Positions 19,176 to 27,545 are shown, numbered from the stretch's first letter. The stretch: DNA of 64,000 nucleotides from Rhizobium etli 8C-3 (GCF_001908375.1 NZ_CP017241.1:4122146-4186145); one strand, 5' to 3'. The notes: generated from the sequence alone by a model not told the origin. Made by a program: numbers and translations.

Positions 19176-19971
19176 GAGGGTTCCATTCCAGAAGAAAGGA
19201 GAGGGGAGCCGCGTTGCGGCTCTTCTCCAGGATGAGACGAAAAACCGGACTGCCGATGCTGCCGGCAAACAGCGAACCATCCGGCAGAGGCCGTGTGCTG
19301 GCTGGCGCAGGTTCGGCACGGAATCGGAAAGAGGCGCTGCTCGCCTCCTCCTCGCCTCCCTGCCGCAACAGAAGAAGCGGCCGGCCGGAAGCCCTTGCCC
19401 GCATGCTCAATCGCCGGCTTTCTGTAAGACCAAACTGGGCAGGGTTGCCGCGCACCTCCAGGATCGTGGCTGGGAACACAGCGCTTTCGACCGCCGTTTC
19501 GGCAAGCCACAGCGCCTCTTCCAGCTTGTGTGGCGACGCAATGAGAAAGCGTTCCGGCTCCAGGCCGAAATCCTTGAGGCCAACCGCATAGGGATGGCCT
19601 GCTTCCATTGTCGATATTCTGTCACCGATCCAAAGGACCGGCATGCCATCCGCCGTCTCGTGCCGCTGCAGCCAGGCCGCAAGCGCCAGCACGAAACCGC
19701 TGGCGCCGCCCGCGTCCCTCAGCATCACAGACCGGACTTCGGTAATGCCGTTAAGCGGCAGACCACCTTCGAGCGCTTCATCGAGAATAGGAATGTCAAA
19801 GGACAGGCGCGGCGGCGGGGGCGTTGTTGCAGGTCTCGAACGGGTCTCATCGCCAGTTGCACGAGACTCTTGCGTGGCTGCCGCAAGCGCAGGTGCCGGC
19901 TTGCCTTCGAGTTTCGCAATGGTTTCGCGGAGCGCAAAAAGCTGCTCGCGCGCCACGGCCGTCTGCGCCAT
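19021..19971 (-). CDS. imuA: ImuA, RecA-like mutasome protein
   Basis: First gene of the SOS mutagenesis operon. The 316-residue protein begins MAQTAVAREQLFALRETIAKLEG and has a RecA/SulA-like core (about residues 60-240) around LPLNGITEVRSVMLRDAGGASGF and the ILEVRGNPAQFGLTESRRLSMRA segment. No intact Walker A is visible. Homologues modulate the ImuB-DnaE2 polymerase. The C-terminal 50 residues overlap imuB and are less conserved in look, rich in serine and proline. The ATG at 19971 has GGAG 9 bp upstream. A perfect LexA box lies 25-39 bp upstream, which predicts induction by DNA damage. Confidence 0.9.
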   Translation of the reverse strand: MAQTAVAREQLFALRETIAKLEGKPAPALAAATQESRATGDETRSRPATTPPPPRLSFDIPILDEALEGGLPLNGITEVRSVMLRDAGGASGFVLALAAWLQRHETADGMPVLWIGDRISTMEAGHPYAVGLKDFGLEPERFLIASPHKLEEALWLAETAVESAVFPATILEVRGNPAQFGLTESRRLSMRARASGRPLLLLRQGGEEEASSASFRFRAEPAPASTRPLPDGSLFAGSIGSPVFRLILEKSRNAAPLSFLLEWNPHDRQFFPVSQPERTRSPGEQPAHSVAQFSPSSNRQDRPQEVGSVLAFGRTP

Positions 19972-19995
19972 GACGTTTCACTCCAGAGTCAGATT

Positions 19996-20010
19996 GTTCC
20001 TGTTATGTTC
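19996..20010. promoter_or_regulatory. LexA (SOS) box upstream of imuA
   Basis: GTTC CTGTTAT GTTC is an exact match to the alphaproteobacterial LexA operator GTTC-N7-GTTC. It lies between the divergent imuA (minus) and zincin (plus) genes, 25 bp from the imuA ATG and 126 bp from the zincin ATG, so the imu operon is the obvious target. Confidence 0.9.
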
Positions 20011-20083
20011 TTATGGATTCCAGAGCTTGCTAGAAGAGTCAACAACCAATTCTTGTGAATTTATTCCTGCCTTTGATTCCACA

Positions 20084-20112
20084 CTCGAAAATCCTACGCA
20101 AAGGTTCTATAT
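20084..20112 (+). promoter_or_regulatory. Candidate promoter for the zincin gene
   Basis: A -10 CTATAT (20107-20112), identical to the rhizobial consensus, is preceded 17 bp upstream by CTCGAA, which matches CTTGAC at four of six positions. The start codon follows 23 bp later with AAGGAAGG between. Confidence 0.45.
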
Positions 20113-20135
20113 GGGCGCCAAAGGAAGGAATTTTC

Positions 20136-20573
20136 ATGGCCCGCATAGACCAGAGCGAGGATTGGCGGGATCGCCATGCCCCAACGCTCAGCACATTCGA
20201 GTCTCTGGCAATGGAGGCCTATAGCCACTTGCCGGATGAATTCCGCTCGCTCACCGACAATCTGACAATCGAGATCGAGGATTTTCCGGACGACGATGTT
20301 TTCGAGGATATGGCGCTGGAAACGCCCTTCGACCTGCTTGGCCTCTTCGAAGGCCGGGGCATTTCCGAGCGCTTCACGGTCGAGACCGGCGAGATGCCCA
20401 ATCGTATCCGCCTCTACCGGCGTCCCATTCTCGATTACTGGGCAGAAAACGATGAAACGCTCGGAGACATCATCACCCACGTCCTCATCCATGAGATCGG
20501 CCACCATTTCGGCCTGAGCGATGACGACATGGAGCGGATCGAAGCCAGCGTCGAGGAAGCCGTCGACCGCTAA
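20136..20573 (+). CDS. Zincin-like metallopeptidase family protein
   Basis: A 145-residue soluble protein of the minimal zincin family (PF06262 type). The zinc motif HEIGHHFGLSDDD is clear at residues 119-131, with HExxH at 119-123. The N-terminal half is acidic (FPDDDVFEDMALE) and contains the family pattern TPFDLLGLFEG. No signal peptide is present, so it is cytoplasmic. The ATG at 20136 follows AAGGAAGGAATTTTC, a strong ribosome-binding site. Its substrate is unknown. It is divergent from the imu operon but the LexA box is far from its start, so SOS control is doubtful. Confidence 0.88.
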   Translation: MARIDQSEDWRDRHAPTLSTFESLAMEAYSHLPDEFRSLTDNLTIEIEDFPDDDVFEDMALETPFDLLGLFEGRGISERFTVETGEMPNRIRLYRRPILDYWAENDETLGDIITHVLIHEIGHHFGLSDDDMERIEASVEEAVDR

Positions 20574-20574
20574 G

Positions 20575-20781
20575 CTATTGCTCGGAGAGCTTCATCTGCG
20601 GATGATAATCCTTGCCTTCGACCTCTTTGACGATCGCCTGGCCGGCGATTACCTGTCCGGTCTGAATATTGTAGGTCAGCGACGGTACACCGTGAAGCGA
20701 CCAGCCCTTGTTGAGCGCATCGGTCACGCGATGGCAGAATGCGGCGTCGTCCTGGCCGGTCAGAAGGCGATAGAGCTTCAT
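20575..20781 (-). CDS. DUF1737 domain protein
   Basis: A 68-residue cytoplasmic protein. The first 50 residues match the DUF1737 pattern MKLYRLLTGQDDAAFCHRVTDALNKGW...GVPSLTYN, found as stand-alone small proteins in many proteobacteria. Function is unknown. Its ATG overlaps the stop of the CoA ester lyase upstream (4 bp), so the two are co-translated. It converges with the zincin gene, with only 1 bp between stop codons. Confidence 0.85.
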   Translation of the reverse strand: MKLYRLLTGQDDAAFCHRVTDALNKGWSLHGVPSLTYNIQTGQVIAGQAIVKEVEGKDYHPQMKLSEQ

Positions 20782-21701
20782 GATAAAGGCTTTCGTTCAA
20801 TTGTCTGGCGTTTCGCAATCAGGCGGCCCTTATGGACCAGGCTTTCTGCCTGTACAAGATGCAGCCGCTCGATCATCCGGCCGTTCAACGTGATGACGTT
20901 GAGACCTTCGGACGAGGGATGGGCGAAAGCGGCGATGATTTCTTCCGCCTCCCGGATGGCAGCCTCGTCGGGAGCGAAGTGCCGATTGGCAGCCTCGATC
21001 TGCATCGGATGGATCAGCATTTTGCCATCATATCCCATGGCCCGGGCATGGGCGCATTCGGCCTCGAAGGCATCTGTTTCCCTGAAATCATTGAAAACGC
21101 TATCGATCGCATCCAGACCATAGGCACGCACGGCAAGGATGACCTGCATCAGCCAGGGCACGAGATAGGTTCGGCCCGGTTGAGGAAGAACGCCGGTCTC
21201 TTTGCGCAGATCATTGAGCCCGACGACAAAGCAATCGAGTCTCGAGCCTAAGGTGCGCCCAGCCTCAGCGATTGCCGCCGCGTTCAGGATACCGCGGGGC
21301 GTCTCGATCATCGCCCAGATACGCAAGGTCTCCGGCACGTCCGCGTCAGCAAGAAGATCGCTCACGGCCATGACATCCTGCGGCTCATCCACCTTCGGCA
21401 AAAGCACGGCATCTGGCCGCAGCGCCTGTACCAGCTCCATGTCGGCGTGGCCGAAAGCCGACGAGAGCGCGTTGATACGGATGATCCTTTCCTTGTTCGC
21501 AAGTGGCTTGCCCGAAAAGAAGGCTTTCAGGTTTTCGCGAGCTTCCTCCTTCTTCTCCAACGCCACGGAATCTTCGAGATCGAAAATGACTGCATCGCAA
21601 TCGAGCCCATGGATCTTTTCGAGCGCGCGCTGATTGATTGCGGGAACACTCAGCACGGAGCGGTGCAAACTGAACGAACGGATGGGCGAATTCTGGCTCA
21701 T
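20778..21701 (-). CDS. CoA ester lyase of the CitE/HpcH family
   Basis: A 307-residue TIM-barrel lyase of the HpcH/HpaI-CitE family, which cleaves or forms acyl-CoA esters such as malyl-, citramalyl- or methylmalyl-CoA using Mg2+. Typical motifs are RSVLSVPAINQRALEKI at the N-terminus, CDAVIFDLEDSVA (metal and substrate site), ERIIRINALSS, and the WAMIETPRGILN strand with the metal-binding glutamate. The C-terminus KMLIHPMQIEAANRHFAPDEAAI is conserved. The ATG at 21701 gives the family N-terminus; longer frames upstream are not conserved. The exact substrate cannot be told from sequence. Confidence 0.9.
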   Translation of the reverse strand: MSQNSPIRSFSLHRSVLSVPAINQRALEKIHGLDCDAVIFDLEDSVALEKKEEARENLKAFFSGKPLANKERIIRINALSSAFGHADMELVQALRPDAVLLPKVDEPQDVMAVSDLLADADVPETLRIWAMIETPRGILNAAAIAEAGRTLGSRLDCFVVGLNDLRKETGVLPQPGRTYLVPWLMQVILAVRAYGLDAIDSVFNDFRETDAFEAECAHARAMGYDGKMLIHPMQIEAANRHFAPDEAAIREAEEIIAAFAHPSSEGLNVITLNGRMIERLHLVQAESLVHKGRLIAKRQTIERKPLS

Positions 21702-21812
21702 CACAAATGTGTGCCAAGCTTTGTGAAAAGTGGCAAGACAACAAAAAGCCATGCTTGACTTGCAGAAATAAAGACCAGGGACCACATTCCTTTCGAAGAA
21801 AGGTCTAAACTC

Positions 21813-22043
21813 ATGCAGAATATACGTTCCATCTTCCTCATGCTCGCAGGGATCACTGTATTCGTGGCGCTCGCTGCCCTTACCTTTTCGGTAACGCTCG
21901 CCGTTGGCGCCATCCTGACCGTGCTCATGGCCGGCCGCGCGCTTTCGATGAAGATGAAGCCGGCGCCCGTCCGCGCCAAGGCTGCGCCAAAGCGCGAAAT
22001 GCGCATCTGGAACGACGGCCGCGGCACGATCATCGATCTCTAG
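21813..22043 (+). CDS. Small membrane protein, unknown function
   Basis: A 76-residue protein with a long hydrophobic stretch (about residues 6-43, one long or two short spans) followed by a basic, alanine/proline-rich segment ([15 protein letters not shown]) and a polar end [15 protein letters not shown]. An AAAGG lies 9 bp upstream of the ATG, and base use is coding-like. Basic residues after the hydrophobic stretch suggest the C-terminus is cytoplasmic. I do not recognise a family. It sits alone between the divergent CoA lyase and leuD. Confidence 0.75.
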   Translation: MQNIRSIFLMLAGITVFVALAALTFSVTLAVGAILTVLMAGRALSMKMKPAPVRAKAAPKREMRIWNDGRGTIIDL

Positions 22044-22131
22044 GCGCCCGCCAAGATTCCCCTTCATTTTTACGGCGTTTTGCTCTATTGCCGAGCAATC
22101 GTTGAAAAACGGCATACAAAGGCAGGTTTCC

Positions 22132-22740
22132 ATGGAAAAGTTCGTGAAGCTCACGGGCGTTGCAGCACCCCTCCCGGTCGTCAATATCGACACGGACATG
22201 ATCATTCCCAAGGATTACCTGAAGACCATCAAGCGCACCGGTCTTGGCAAGGGGCTCTTTGCCGAAGCCCGCTACAACGAAGACGGCACGCCGAACCCGG
22301 ACTTCGTGCTCAACAAAGCGGCTTATCAGAATGCCAAGATTCTTGTTGCCGGTGATAATTTCGGATGCGGCTCCTCTCGCGAGCATGCTCCGTGGGCGCT
22401 TCTCGATTTCGGCATCCGCTGCGTCATCTCCACAAGCTTCGCGGACATCTTCTACAACAACTGTTTCAAGAACGGTATTCTCCCGATCAGGGTCAGCCAG
22501 GAAGACCTCGACAAGCTGATGGACGATGCCTCTCGCGGTTCCAACGCAGTCCTGACGGTCGATCTCGAAAACCTGGAGATCACCGGCCCGGACGGTGGTT
22601 CGATCAAGTTCGACCTCGACGAATTCAAGCGCCACTGCCTGCTGAACGGTCTCGACGATATCGGCCTGACGCTGGAAAAGGCCGCTGCGATCGACAAGTT
22701 CGAAAAGTCGAACGCCGCATCGCGTCCCTGGGCAGCTTAA
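22132..22740 (+). CDS. leuD: 3-Isopropylmalate dehydratase small subunit LeuD
   Basis: Small (swivelling) subunit of isopropylmalate isomerase, which with LeuC converts 2- to 3-isopropylmalate in leucine synthesis. The 202 residues have the expected start [30 protein letters not shown] and the substrate loop [17 protein letters not shown] (about residues 78-94). leuC is not in this window, which is usual for alphaproteobacteria. leuB follows 188 bp downstream after a terminator, so the two leucine genes are adjacent but probably separate transcripts. Confidence 0.97.
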   Translation: MEKFVKLTGVAAPLPVVNIDTDMIIPKDYLKTIKRTGLGKGLFAEARYNEDGTPNPDFVLNKAAYQNAKILVAGDNFGCGSSREHAPWALLDFGIRCVISTSFADIFYNNCFKNGILPIRVSQEDLDKLMDDASRGSNAVLTVDLENLEITGPDGGSIKFDLDEFKRHCLLNGLDDIGLTLEKAAAIDKFEKSNAASRPWAA

Positions 22741-22763
22741 TCGTCCGAACCCGACATGCGACC

Positions 22764-22791
22764 AAGCCGGGCATCGACCCGGCTTTTCTTT
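22764..22791 (+). terminator. Intrinsic terminator after leuD
   Basis: AAGCCGGG (22764-22771) pairs with CCCGGCTT (22778-22785) around a 6-nt loop, followed by TTCTTT. It lies 23 bp after the leuD stop. Confidence 0.85.
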
Positions 22792-22928
22792 GCGCACCCT
22801 TGAGAAATTCCCGGGATGTACAACGCCGTCATGAGGCGGCAAACCGTACCGATTCAGCCGTTCTGTTCCTTGAAATGGCTTTCGACGGGGTCTAAGAAGC
22901 CGCAACTTGTTTTTCAGCGGAGGGTTTC

Positions 22929-24041
22929 ATGACAGCGCGCAATCTTTTCCTGCTGCCGGGCGACGGCATCGGTCCGGAGGCAATGGACGAGGTCCGCAAG
23001 ATCATTGCTTACATGAACGAGGCGATGAACGCCGGATTCGTCGTCGGCGAAGGCCTTGTCGGCGGCAGTGCCTACGATGCGCATGGCGCGGCCATCTCGG
23101 AAGACGACATGAAAAAGGCGCTGGCAGCAGATGCCGTTCTCTTCGGTGCAGTCGGCGGTCCGAAATGGGACAGCGTGCCCTATGAAGTGCGTCCGGAAGC
23201 AGGCCTTCTGCGCCTGCGCAAGGACTTGGAACTCTTCGCAAACCTGCGCCCGGCGATCTGCTATCCGGCGCTTGCCTCCGCCTCCTCGTTGAAGCCTGAA
23301 CTTGTCGAAGGTCTTGACATTCTCATCATCCGCGAGCTCACGGGTGGCGTCTATTTCGGCGAACCTAAGGAGATTATCGATCTCGGCAACGGCCAGAAAC
23401 GCGGCATCGATACGCAGGTCTACGATACGTACGAAATCGAACGCATTGCCGGCGTCGCCTTCGAAATGGCCCGAACCCGCCAGAACCGTGTCTGCTCCAT
23501 GGAAAAGCGCAACGTCATGAAGTCCGGCGTGCTCTGGAACCAGGTCGTGACCGAGACGCACAAAGCAAAGTATTCCGACGTCCAGCTGGAGCATATGCTG
23601 GCCGATGCCGGCGGAATGCAGCTGGTGCGCCAGCCGAAGCAGTTCGACGTGATCGTCACCGACAATCTCTTCGGCGACATGCTTTCGGACGTCGCGGCGA
23701 TGCTGACGGGTTCGCTTGGCATGCTGCCGTCTGCTTCTCTCGGTGCACCGGATGGCAAGACAGGCAAACGCAAGGCGCTCTACGAACCGGTCCACGGCTC
23801 CGCTCCCGATATCGCCGGCAAGGGCGTCGCCAACCCGATTGCGATGATCGCCTCCTTCGCCATGTGCCTGCGTTATTCCTTCAACCTCGTGAAGGAAGCC
23901 GACGATCTCGAGAAGGCTATTGCCAACGTGCTCGATAAGGGTATCCGCACGGCCGACATCATGGCCGAAGGCGCCAGGAAGGTCGGAACTGTTGAAATGG
24001 GCCAGGCGATCCTTGCCGAGTTCAAGACGCTTTCTGCCTGA
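22929..24041 (+). CDS. leuB: 3-Isopropylmalate dehydrogenase LeuB
   Basis: NAD-dependent oxidative decarboxylase that converts 3-isopropylmalate to 2-oxoisocaproate in leucine synthesis. It is full length at 370 residues. Motifs are [15 protein letters not shown] at the N-terminus, the substrate-binding arginines in [28 protein letters not shown], the [17 protein letters not shown] metal-binding segment and the NAD-binding [14 protein letters not shown] loop. The ATG at 22929 follows GGAGGGTTTC, a strong ribosome-binding site. A parS-like palindrome starts at the base immediately after the stop codon. Confidence 0.97.
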   Translation: MTARNLFLLPGDGIGPEAMDEVRKIIAYMNEAMNAGFVVGEGLVGGSAYDAHGAAISEDDMKKALAADAVLFGAVGGPKWDSVPYEVRPEAGLLRLRKDLELFANLRPAICYPALASASSLKPELVEGLDILIIRELTGGVYFGEPKEIIDLGNGQKRGIDTQVYDTYEIERIAGVAFEMARTRQNRVCSMEKRNVMKSGVLWNQVVTETHKAKYSDVQLEHMLADAGGMQLVRQPKQFDVIVTDNLFGDMLSDVAAMLTGSLGMLPSASLGAPDGKTGKRKALYEPVHGSAPDIAGKGVANPIAMIASFAMCLRYSFNLVKEADDLEKAIANVLDKGIRTADIMAEGARKVGTVEMGQAILAEFKTLSA

Positions 24042-24057
24042 TATTTCACGTGAAACG
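24042..24057. promoter_or_regulatory. parS-like ParB-binding palindrome after leuB
   Basis: TATTTCACGTGAAACG matches the parS consensus TGTTTCACGTGAAACA at 14 of 16 positions and keeps the full 12-bp palindromic core TTTCACGTGAAA. It begins directly after the leuB stop and before the leuB terminator, about 33 kb from the perfect parS near parAB. Confidence 0.7.
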
Positions 24058-24064
24058 CTTTTAC

Positions 24065-24099
24065 GCCCTTCGTATCTATCGGTACGGAGGGCTTTTTAT
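24065..24099 (+). terminator. Intrinsic terminator after leuB
   Basis: GCCCTTCGTA pairs with TACGGAGGGC (one G-T wobble) around an 8-nt loop, followed by TTTTTATT. It lies 24 bp after the leuB stop, just past the parS-like site. Confidence 0.85.
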
Positions 24100-24129
24100 T
24101 GAAGGTATCAGTTCCGTTTCCTATGTCCT

Positions 24130-24159
24130 GCAAAACGACGAAGGGCAAAACGACGAAGG
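24130..24159 (+). repeat. Perfect 15-bp tandem duplication carrying the ribosome-binding site of the PAP2 gene
   Basis: Two identical copies of GCAAAACGACGAAGG stand head to tail at 24130-24144 and 24145-24159. Each ends in a purine-rich GAAGG that could pair with 16S rRNA; the second is 6 bp from the PAP2 ATG at 24166. A two-codon frame ATG GAA TGA at 24161-24169 overlaps the real start. Confidence 0.9.
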
Positions 24160-24165
24160 GATGGA

Positions 24166-24924
24166 ATGAGCAATACCGCCGATCAAAAACGGGGCTGCCG
24201 ATCCTATCTTGGCAAGCGCTACGACGCCCGACGCACGATCCATCGCAGAGTTCCCTGGAAGGCGTTTACGCTTTCGGCGGTCAATGTCGTCGTCATCGCC
24301 TTTTTTGTCTTCGACAGGCCGCTCGGACAGGCAGCCAAGAGCCTCTCGCCTCCCCTGGTATCGATCGCCGGCGAGGTGACGGATATCGGCCGGCTTGCAT
24401 GGATCCTTGCGGGGCTTTGCACCATTCTCGCCACCGGTTACGCCGTTCGCCGGCGGCTTTGGAAAGTCCGCCGCCGGTTCCGCATGGCCTGTTTCGTCCA
24501 GATGACAGCCTATGTCGGGCTCTCCGTCATCCTCGCCAGTGTCTGTGCCAACACTTTGAAGTTCCTGATCGGGCGGGCGCGTCCGCTCATCTACGAGCAG
24601 GAGGGCATTTTCAGTTTCTCGCCCTTGAACACGGATTTCCTGCATCAGAGCTTCCCGTCGGGTCATTCGGCCAACATCGGCGCGCTCTTTGTGGCACTGA
24701 TCCTCCTCTTTCCCCACGTCAGGCTCATTTTCATCGGTATCGGGCTCTGGCTCGGTGCAACCCGCATCATCATCGGCGTCCACTATCCGAGCGACGTCGT
24801 AGCAGGACTGGCGCTCGGCGCCTGGCTCGCATTTGCCGTCTCGATCCTCTTTGCCCGCTTCGGCCTGATCTTTGCCGTCGGTCGCGAAGGCTGGCCCGTG
24901 CCACGTCTCAGCAGACTCATTTGA
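24166..24924 (+). CDS. PAP2 (type 2 phosphatidic acid phosphatase) family membrane phosphatase
   Basis: A 252-residue integral membrane phosphatase with about five or six spans. The three PAP2 motifs are present: KFLIGRARP (about residues 135-143), PSGHSANIG (about 164-172) and TRIIIGVHYPSDVVAG (about 200-215), where the histidine and aspartate of the third motif face the active site. The third motif has T where many relatives have S before the arginine. Likely substrates are membrane lipid phosphates such as phosphatidate, undecaprenyl diphosphate or lipid A phosphate; LpxE-like function is possible in a rhizobium but unproven. The N-terminus is basic and cytoplasmic. Confidence 0.88.
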   Translation: MSNTADQKRGCRSYLGKRYDARRTIHRRVPWKAFTLSAVNVVVIAFFVFDRPLGQAAKSLSPPLVSIAGEVTDIGRLAWILAGLCTILATGYAVRRRLWKVRRRFRMACFVQMTAYVGLSVILASVCANTLKFLIGRARPLIYEQEGIFSFSPLNTDFLHQSFPSGHSANIGALFVALILLFPHVRLIFIGIGLWLGATRIIIGVHYPSDVVAGLALGAWLAFAVSILFARFGLIFAVGREGWPVPRLSRLI

Positions 24925-25094
24925 GCCTCGGTTCGACGTTCTGCTATCCTTGCGCCTTCCCCAGAATGCTTTTCGAACGGATGTGTTTTTTGCAGGCTCT
25001 GAGGACCGCCACTCGTCCATTCGCACTACGGGCCGCTCTTCAACCGCGGCCTTGACGGATGGCGACATCGAATGGGCTTGTCCAGATACAAGAA

Positions 25095-25119
25095 ACCCGG
25101 CGCCTCGAGGGCGCCGGGT
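25095..25119 (-). terminator. Intrinsic terminator after the MHS transporter
   Basis: ACCCGGCGCC (25095-25104) pairs perfectly with GGCGCCGGGT (25110-25119) around a 5-nt loop. On the minus strand it is followed by TTTCTTGT and lies about 29 bp after the transporter stop. Confidence 0.8.
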
Positions 25120-25147
25120 GCTGTTTTCGCAATTGCGATGGATCGCC

Positions 25148-27034
25148 TCAATCCATCGTGCGGATATCGCGGTCCTTGGTTTCCGGCAGGAAAATCATAC
25201 CGATGACCAGGGTGATGCCCGCAAAGATGATCGGGTACCAGAGACCGTAGTAGATGTCGCCCTTGAAGGCGCTCATCGCGAAGGCGGTTGCCGGAAGCAG
25301 ACCACCGAACCAGCCGTTGCCGATGTGATAGGGAAGCGACATGCCGGTATAGCGGATCCGGGTCGGGAAGAGCTCCACCAGAAGGGCAGCGATCGGCCCG
25401 TAGACCATCGTCACGTAAATGACGAGGACGGTCAGGACGGCGATGACGCCCACCCAGTTCAGTCTTGCCGGGTCGGCAACCATGGTGAAGGTACCACCGT
25501 TGGCGATCGTGTAGACAGTCATGTCGGTGACGCCCTTGGCCTCGTCGGCCGTCAGCAGCTTGTCGGTCACGAGCTTTTCGGCCGGTACGGTCTCCTTCTG
25601 ACCTGCACGAACCGCATCAGCATTGAGAGCCAGTTCCGGGTTGGCGGCGATGAAGGCATCGAGCTTGGATTCCGGAACCTTGGCCGCGCCGCGAACCAGG
25701 GGGTAGCCAGCATCGCGAAGCGCGATGTTGATGCCCTTTTCGAAAGCGCCGTTCATCGCTTTCGCCTTGTCGCCAGCAGCGGCGGCATCATAGCTTGTAA
25801 TCGAGTCGTCGCCGATCTTGACCGTGGCGGCCGAACCGGCGGGGCCGCTTACGACATCATATGGCACCGAGTTCTTCGTCAGGAACGACGTGGCGATATC
25901 GCACGAGGTGGTAAACTTCGCGGTGCCGGTCGGGTTGAACTGGAACTTGCAATCGCCCGGTGCCGCAGTAACCGTTGCGCGGATCGTGGCCTGGGCCTCT
26001 GCAAGCGCCGGATTGGCAAAATTGGTCAGAGCCTTGAACAGAGGGAAGTAAGTCACCATGGCGAGCAGGAGGCCGGCCATGATGATCGGCTTGCGACCGA
26101 TCTTGTCGGAAAGCCACCCGAAGAAAACGAAGAAGCCGGTCCCGAGCAACAACGACGCCGCGACCATCAGGTTGGTCGACTGCGCGTCGACTTTCAGGAT
26201 GTTTTGCAGGAAGAACAGCGCGTAGAACTGACCGCAATACCAGACGACGGCCTGCCCCATGACAGCGCCAAGAAGCGCAAGCAGCGCCACCTTGGCGTTA
26301 CGCCACTGGCCGAAGGCTTCCGTCAGCGGCGCCTTCGAACCCTTGCCCTCGGCCTTCATCTTCTGGAAGGCCGGTGATTCGTTCATCTTCAGACGGATCC
26401 AGACGGAAACACCGAGCAGGACGACCGAGACGAGGAACGGGATACGCCAGCCCCAGGCGGCGAAATCGGCGGCACCCAGCATGGACTGGACGAAGAGAAT
26501 GATCAGCAGCGACAGGAACAGGCCGAGTGTTGCCGTCGTCTGGATCCATGACGTGAAGAAACCGCGCCGGCCATGCGGCGCATGTTCGGCCACATATGTC
26601 GCTGCGCCACCGTATTCACCGCCGAGGGCCAAGCCCTGCAGGAGGCGCAGACCGACCAGGATGATCGGGGCTGCGATGCCGATGGACGCCGCTCCTGGAA
26701 GGATACCGACGAGGAAGGTCGACAGACCCATGATCAGGATTGTGATCAGGAAGGTATATTTGCGGCCGACCAGATCGCCGAGGCGGCCGAAAACCAATGC
26801 GCCGAACGGACGCACCAGGAAGCCGGCTGCAAAGGCGAGCAGGGCGAAGATGTTTCGCGTCGTTTCCGGATACTGGCTGAAAAAGGTAGCGCCGATATAG
26901 GTGGCGAGTGAACCGTAAAGATAGAAGTCATACCATTCGAAAACGGTCCCGAGCGAGGAGGCGAAGATGACCTTCTTCTCCTCGCCTGTCATCGGGCCGA
27001 CTCTCGCGTCTCCGACGCTTGCGACATTTGCCAT
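25148..27034 (-). CDS. MHS-family MFS transporter with a large periplasmic insert
   Basis: A 628-residue H+ symporter of the metabolite:H+ symporter branch of the MFS, which usually carries organic acids, osmolytes or similar small molecules. The family start is clear: VIFASSLGTVFEWYDFYLYG (23-42), then GRLGDLVGRK (83-92) and LQGLALGGEYGGAATYVAEH (132-151). Twelve spans are predicted, but about 185 residues (about 340-525) are inserted between spans 9 and 10, on the periplasmic side. The insert is polar, has two cysteines (C362, C378) and no resemblance to a domain I know. The ATG at 27034 follows GTGGAGGACAGACA. The substrate is unknown. Confidence 0.88.
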   Translation of the reverse strand: MANVASVGDARVGPMTGEEKKVIFASSLGTVFEWYDFYLYGSLATYIGATFFSQYPETTRNIFALLAFAAGFLVRPFGALVFGRLGDLVGRKYTFLITILIMGLSTFLVGILPGAASIGIAAPIILVGLRLLQGLALGGEYGGAATYVAEHAPHGRRGFFTSWIQTTATLGLFLSLLIILFVQSMLGAADFAAWGWRIPFLVSVVLLGVSVWIRLKMNESPAFQKMKAEGKGSKAPLTEAFGQWRNAKVALLALLGAVMGQAVVWYCGQFYALFFLQNILKVDAQSTNLMVAASLLLGTGFFVFFGWLSDKIGRKPIIMAGLLLAMVTYFPLFKALTNFANPALAEAQATIRATVTAAPGDCKFQFNPTGTAKFTTSCDIATSFLTKNSVPYDVVSGPAGSAATVKIGDDSITSYDAAAAGDKAKAMNGAFEKGINIALRDAGYPLVRGAAKVPESKLDAFIAANPELALNADAVRAGQKETVPAEKLVTDKLLTADEAKGVTDMTVYTIANGGTFTMVADPARLNWVGVIAVLTVLVIYVTMVYGPIAALLVELFPTRIRYTGMSLPYHIGNGWFGGLLPATAFAMSAFKGDIYYGLWYPIIFAGITLVIGMIFLPETKDRDIRTMD

Positions 27035-27315
27035 TGTCTGTCCTCCACAGAGTGATAAGCAACGAGGCGCGTCCCAAGCTCTCCTCAAAGCATCCTTGGA
27101 CGCAACTCGCCTGACAAGAGTGTGACAGAAAAGGATTCGGAGAAAGAGAGCGGCTTTGGGATTATGACTTTAGTCTAATGCCTTTGCACAGATTGTCGCA
27201 GGCAAGGCTCCTTCCGAAGGACCGCAATCTCTGCCCGGGTGCTCGAGACAGCAGGTTGCAAAAACCTTGACTCCTGTGGAAAACCTTTTAAGAGCAACGG
27301 CGGAAGGGAATATCC
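27035..27315. other. Intergenic region between the MHS transporter and asd
   Basis: A divergent interval that must hold the promoters of the transporter (minus) and the asd side (plus). No motif stood out beyond the transporter ribosome-binding site GTGGAGGACAGACA next to 27034. It is followed by a possible 39-residue small gene and then asd. Confidence 0.5.
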
Positions 27316-27435
27316 ATGGTTCGAGACGAACACGCCATTGCTGCACGCAATGATCTGGCACCAGGTGCCGGGATGGATATTGCTGTTCCGGTTTCTTCCA
27401 AAACCAAGGCCAAAACGACGACGAAAACCGTCTGA
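27316..27435 (+). CDS. Possible small protein, 39 residues, upstream of asd
   Basis: A short frame with a good start context: GGAAGGGAATATCC before the ATG. The product is hydrophilic, starting MVRDEHAIAARNDLAPGAG and ending in a threonine/lysine-rich tail (KTKAKTTTKTV). I do not recognise it. It has no membrane segment, and no regulatory run of codons that would suggest an attenuator peptide. It ends 110 bp before asd. It could be a real small protein or chance. Confidence 0.35.
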   Translation: MVRDEHAIAARNDLAPGAGMDIAVPVSSKTKAKTTTKTV

Positions 27436-27545
27436 CGTCTCTGGCCTGCCGCTCTCTCCCCGGCCCGGCTGGGGACAGGAAGCCGCGATCGTCTCGCGCC
27501 TTCCCCCTCACCGGACAAGAGGAGAGAAGAGAAAGAGAGCTTGAA

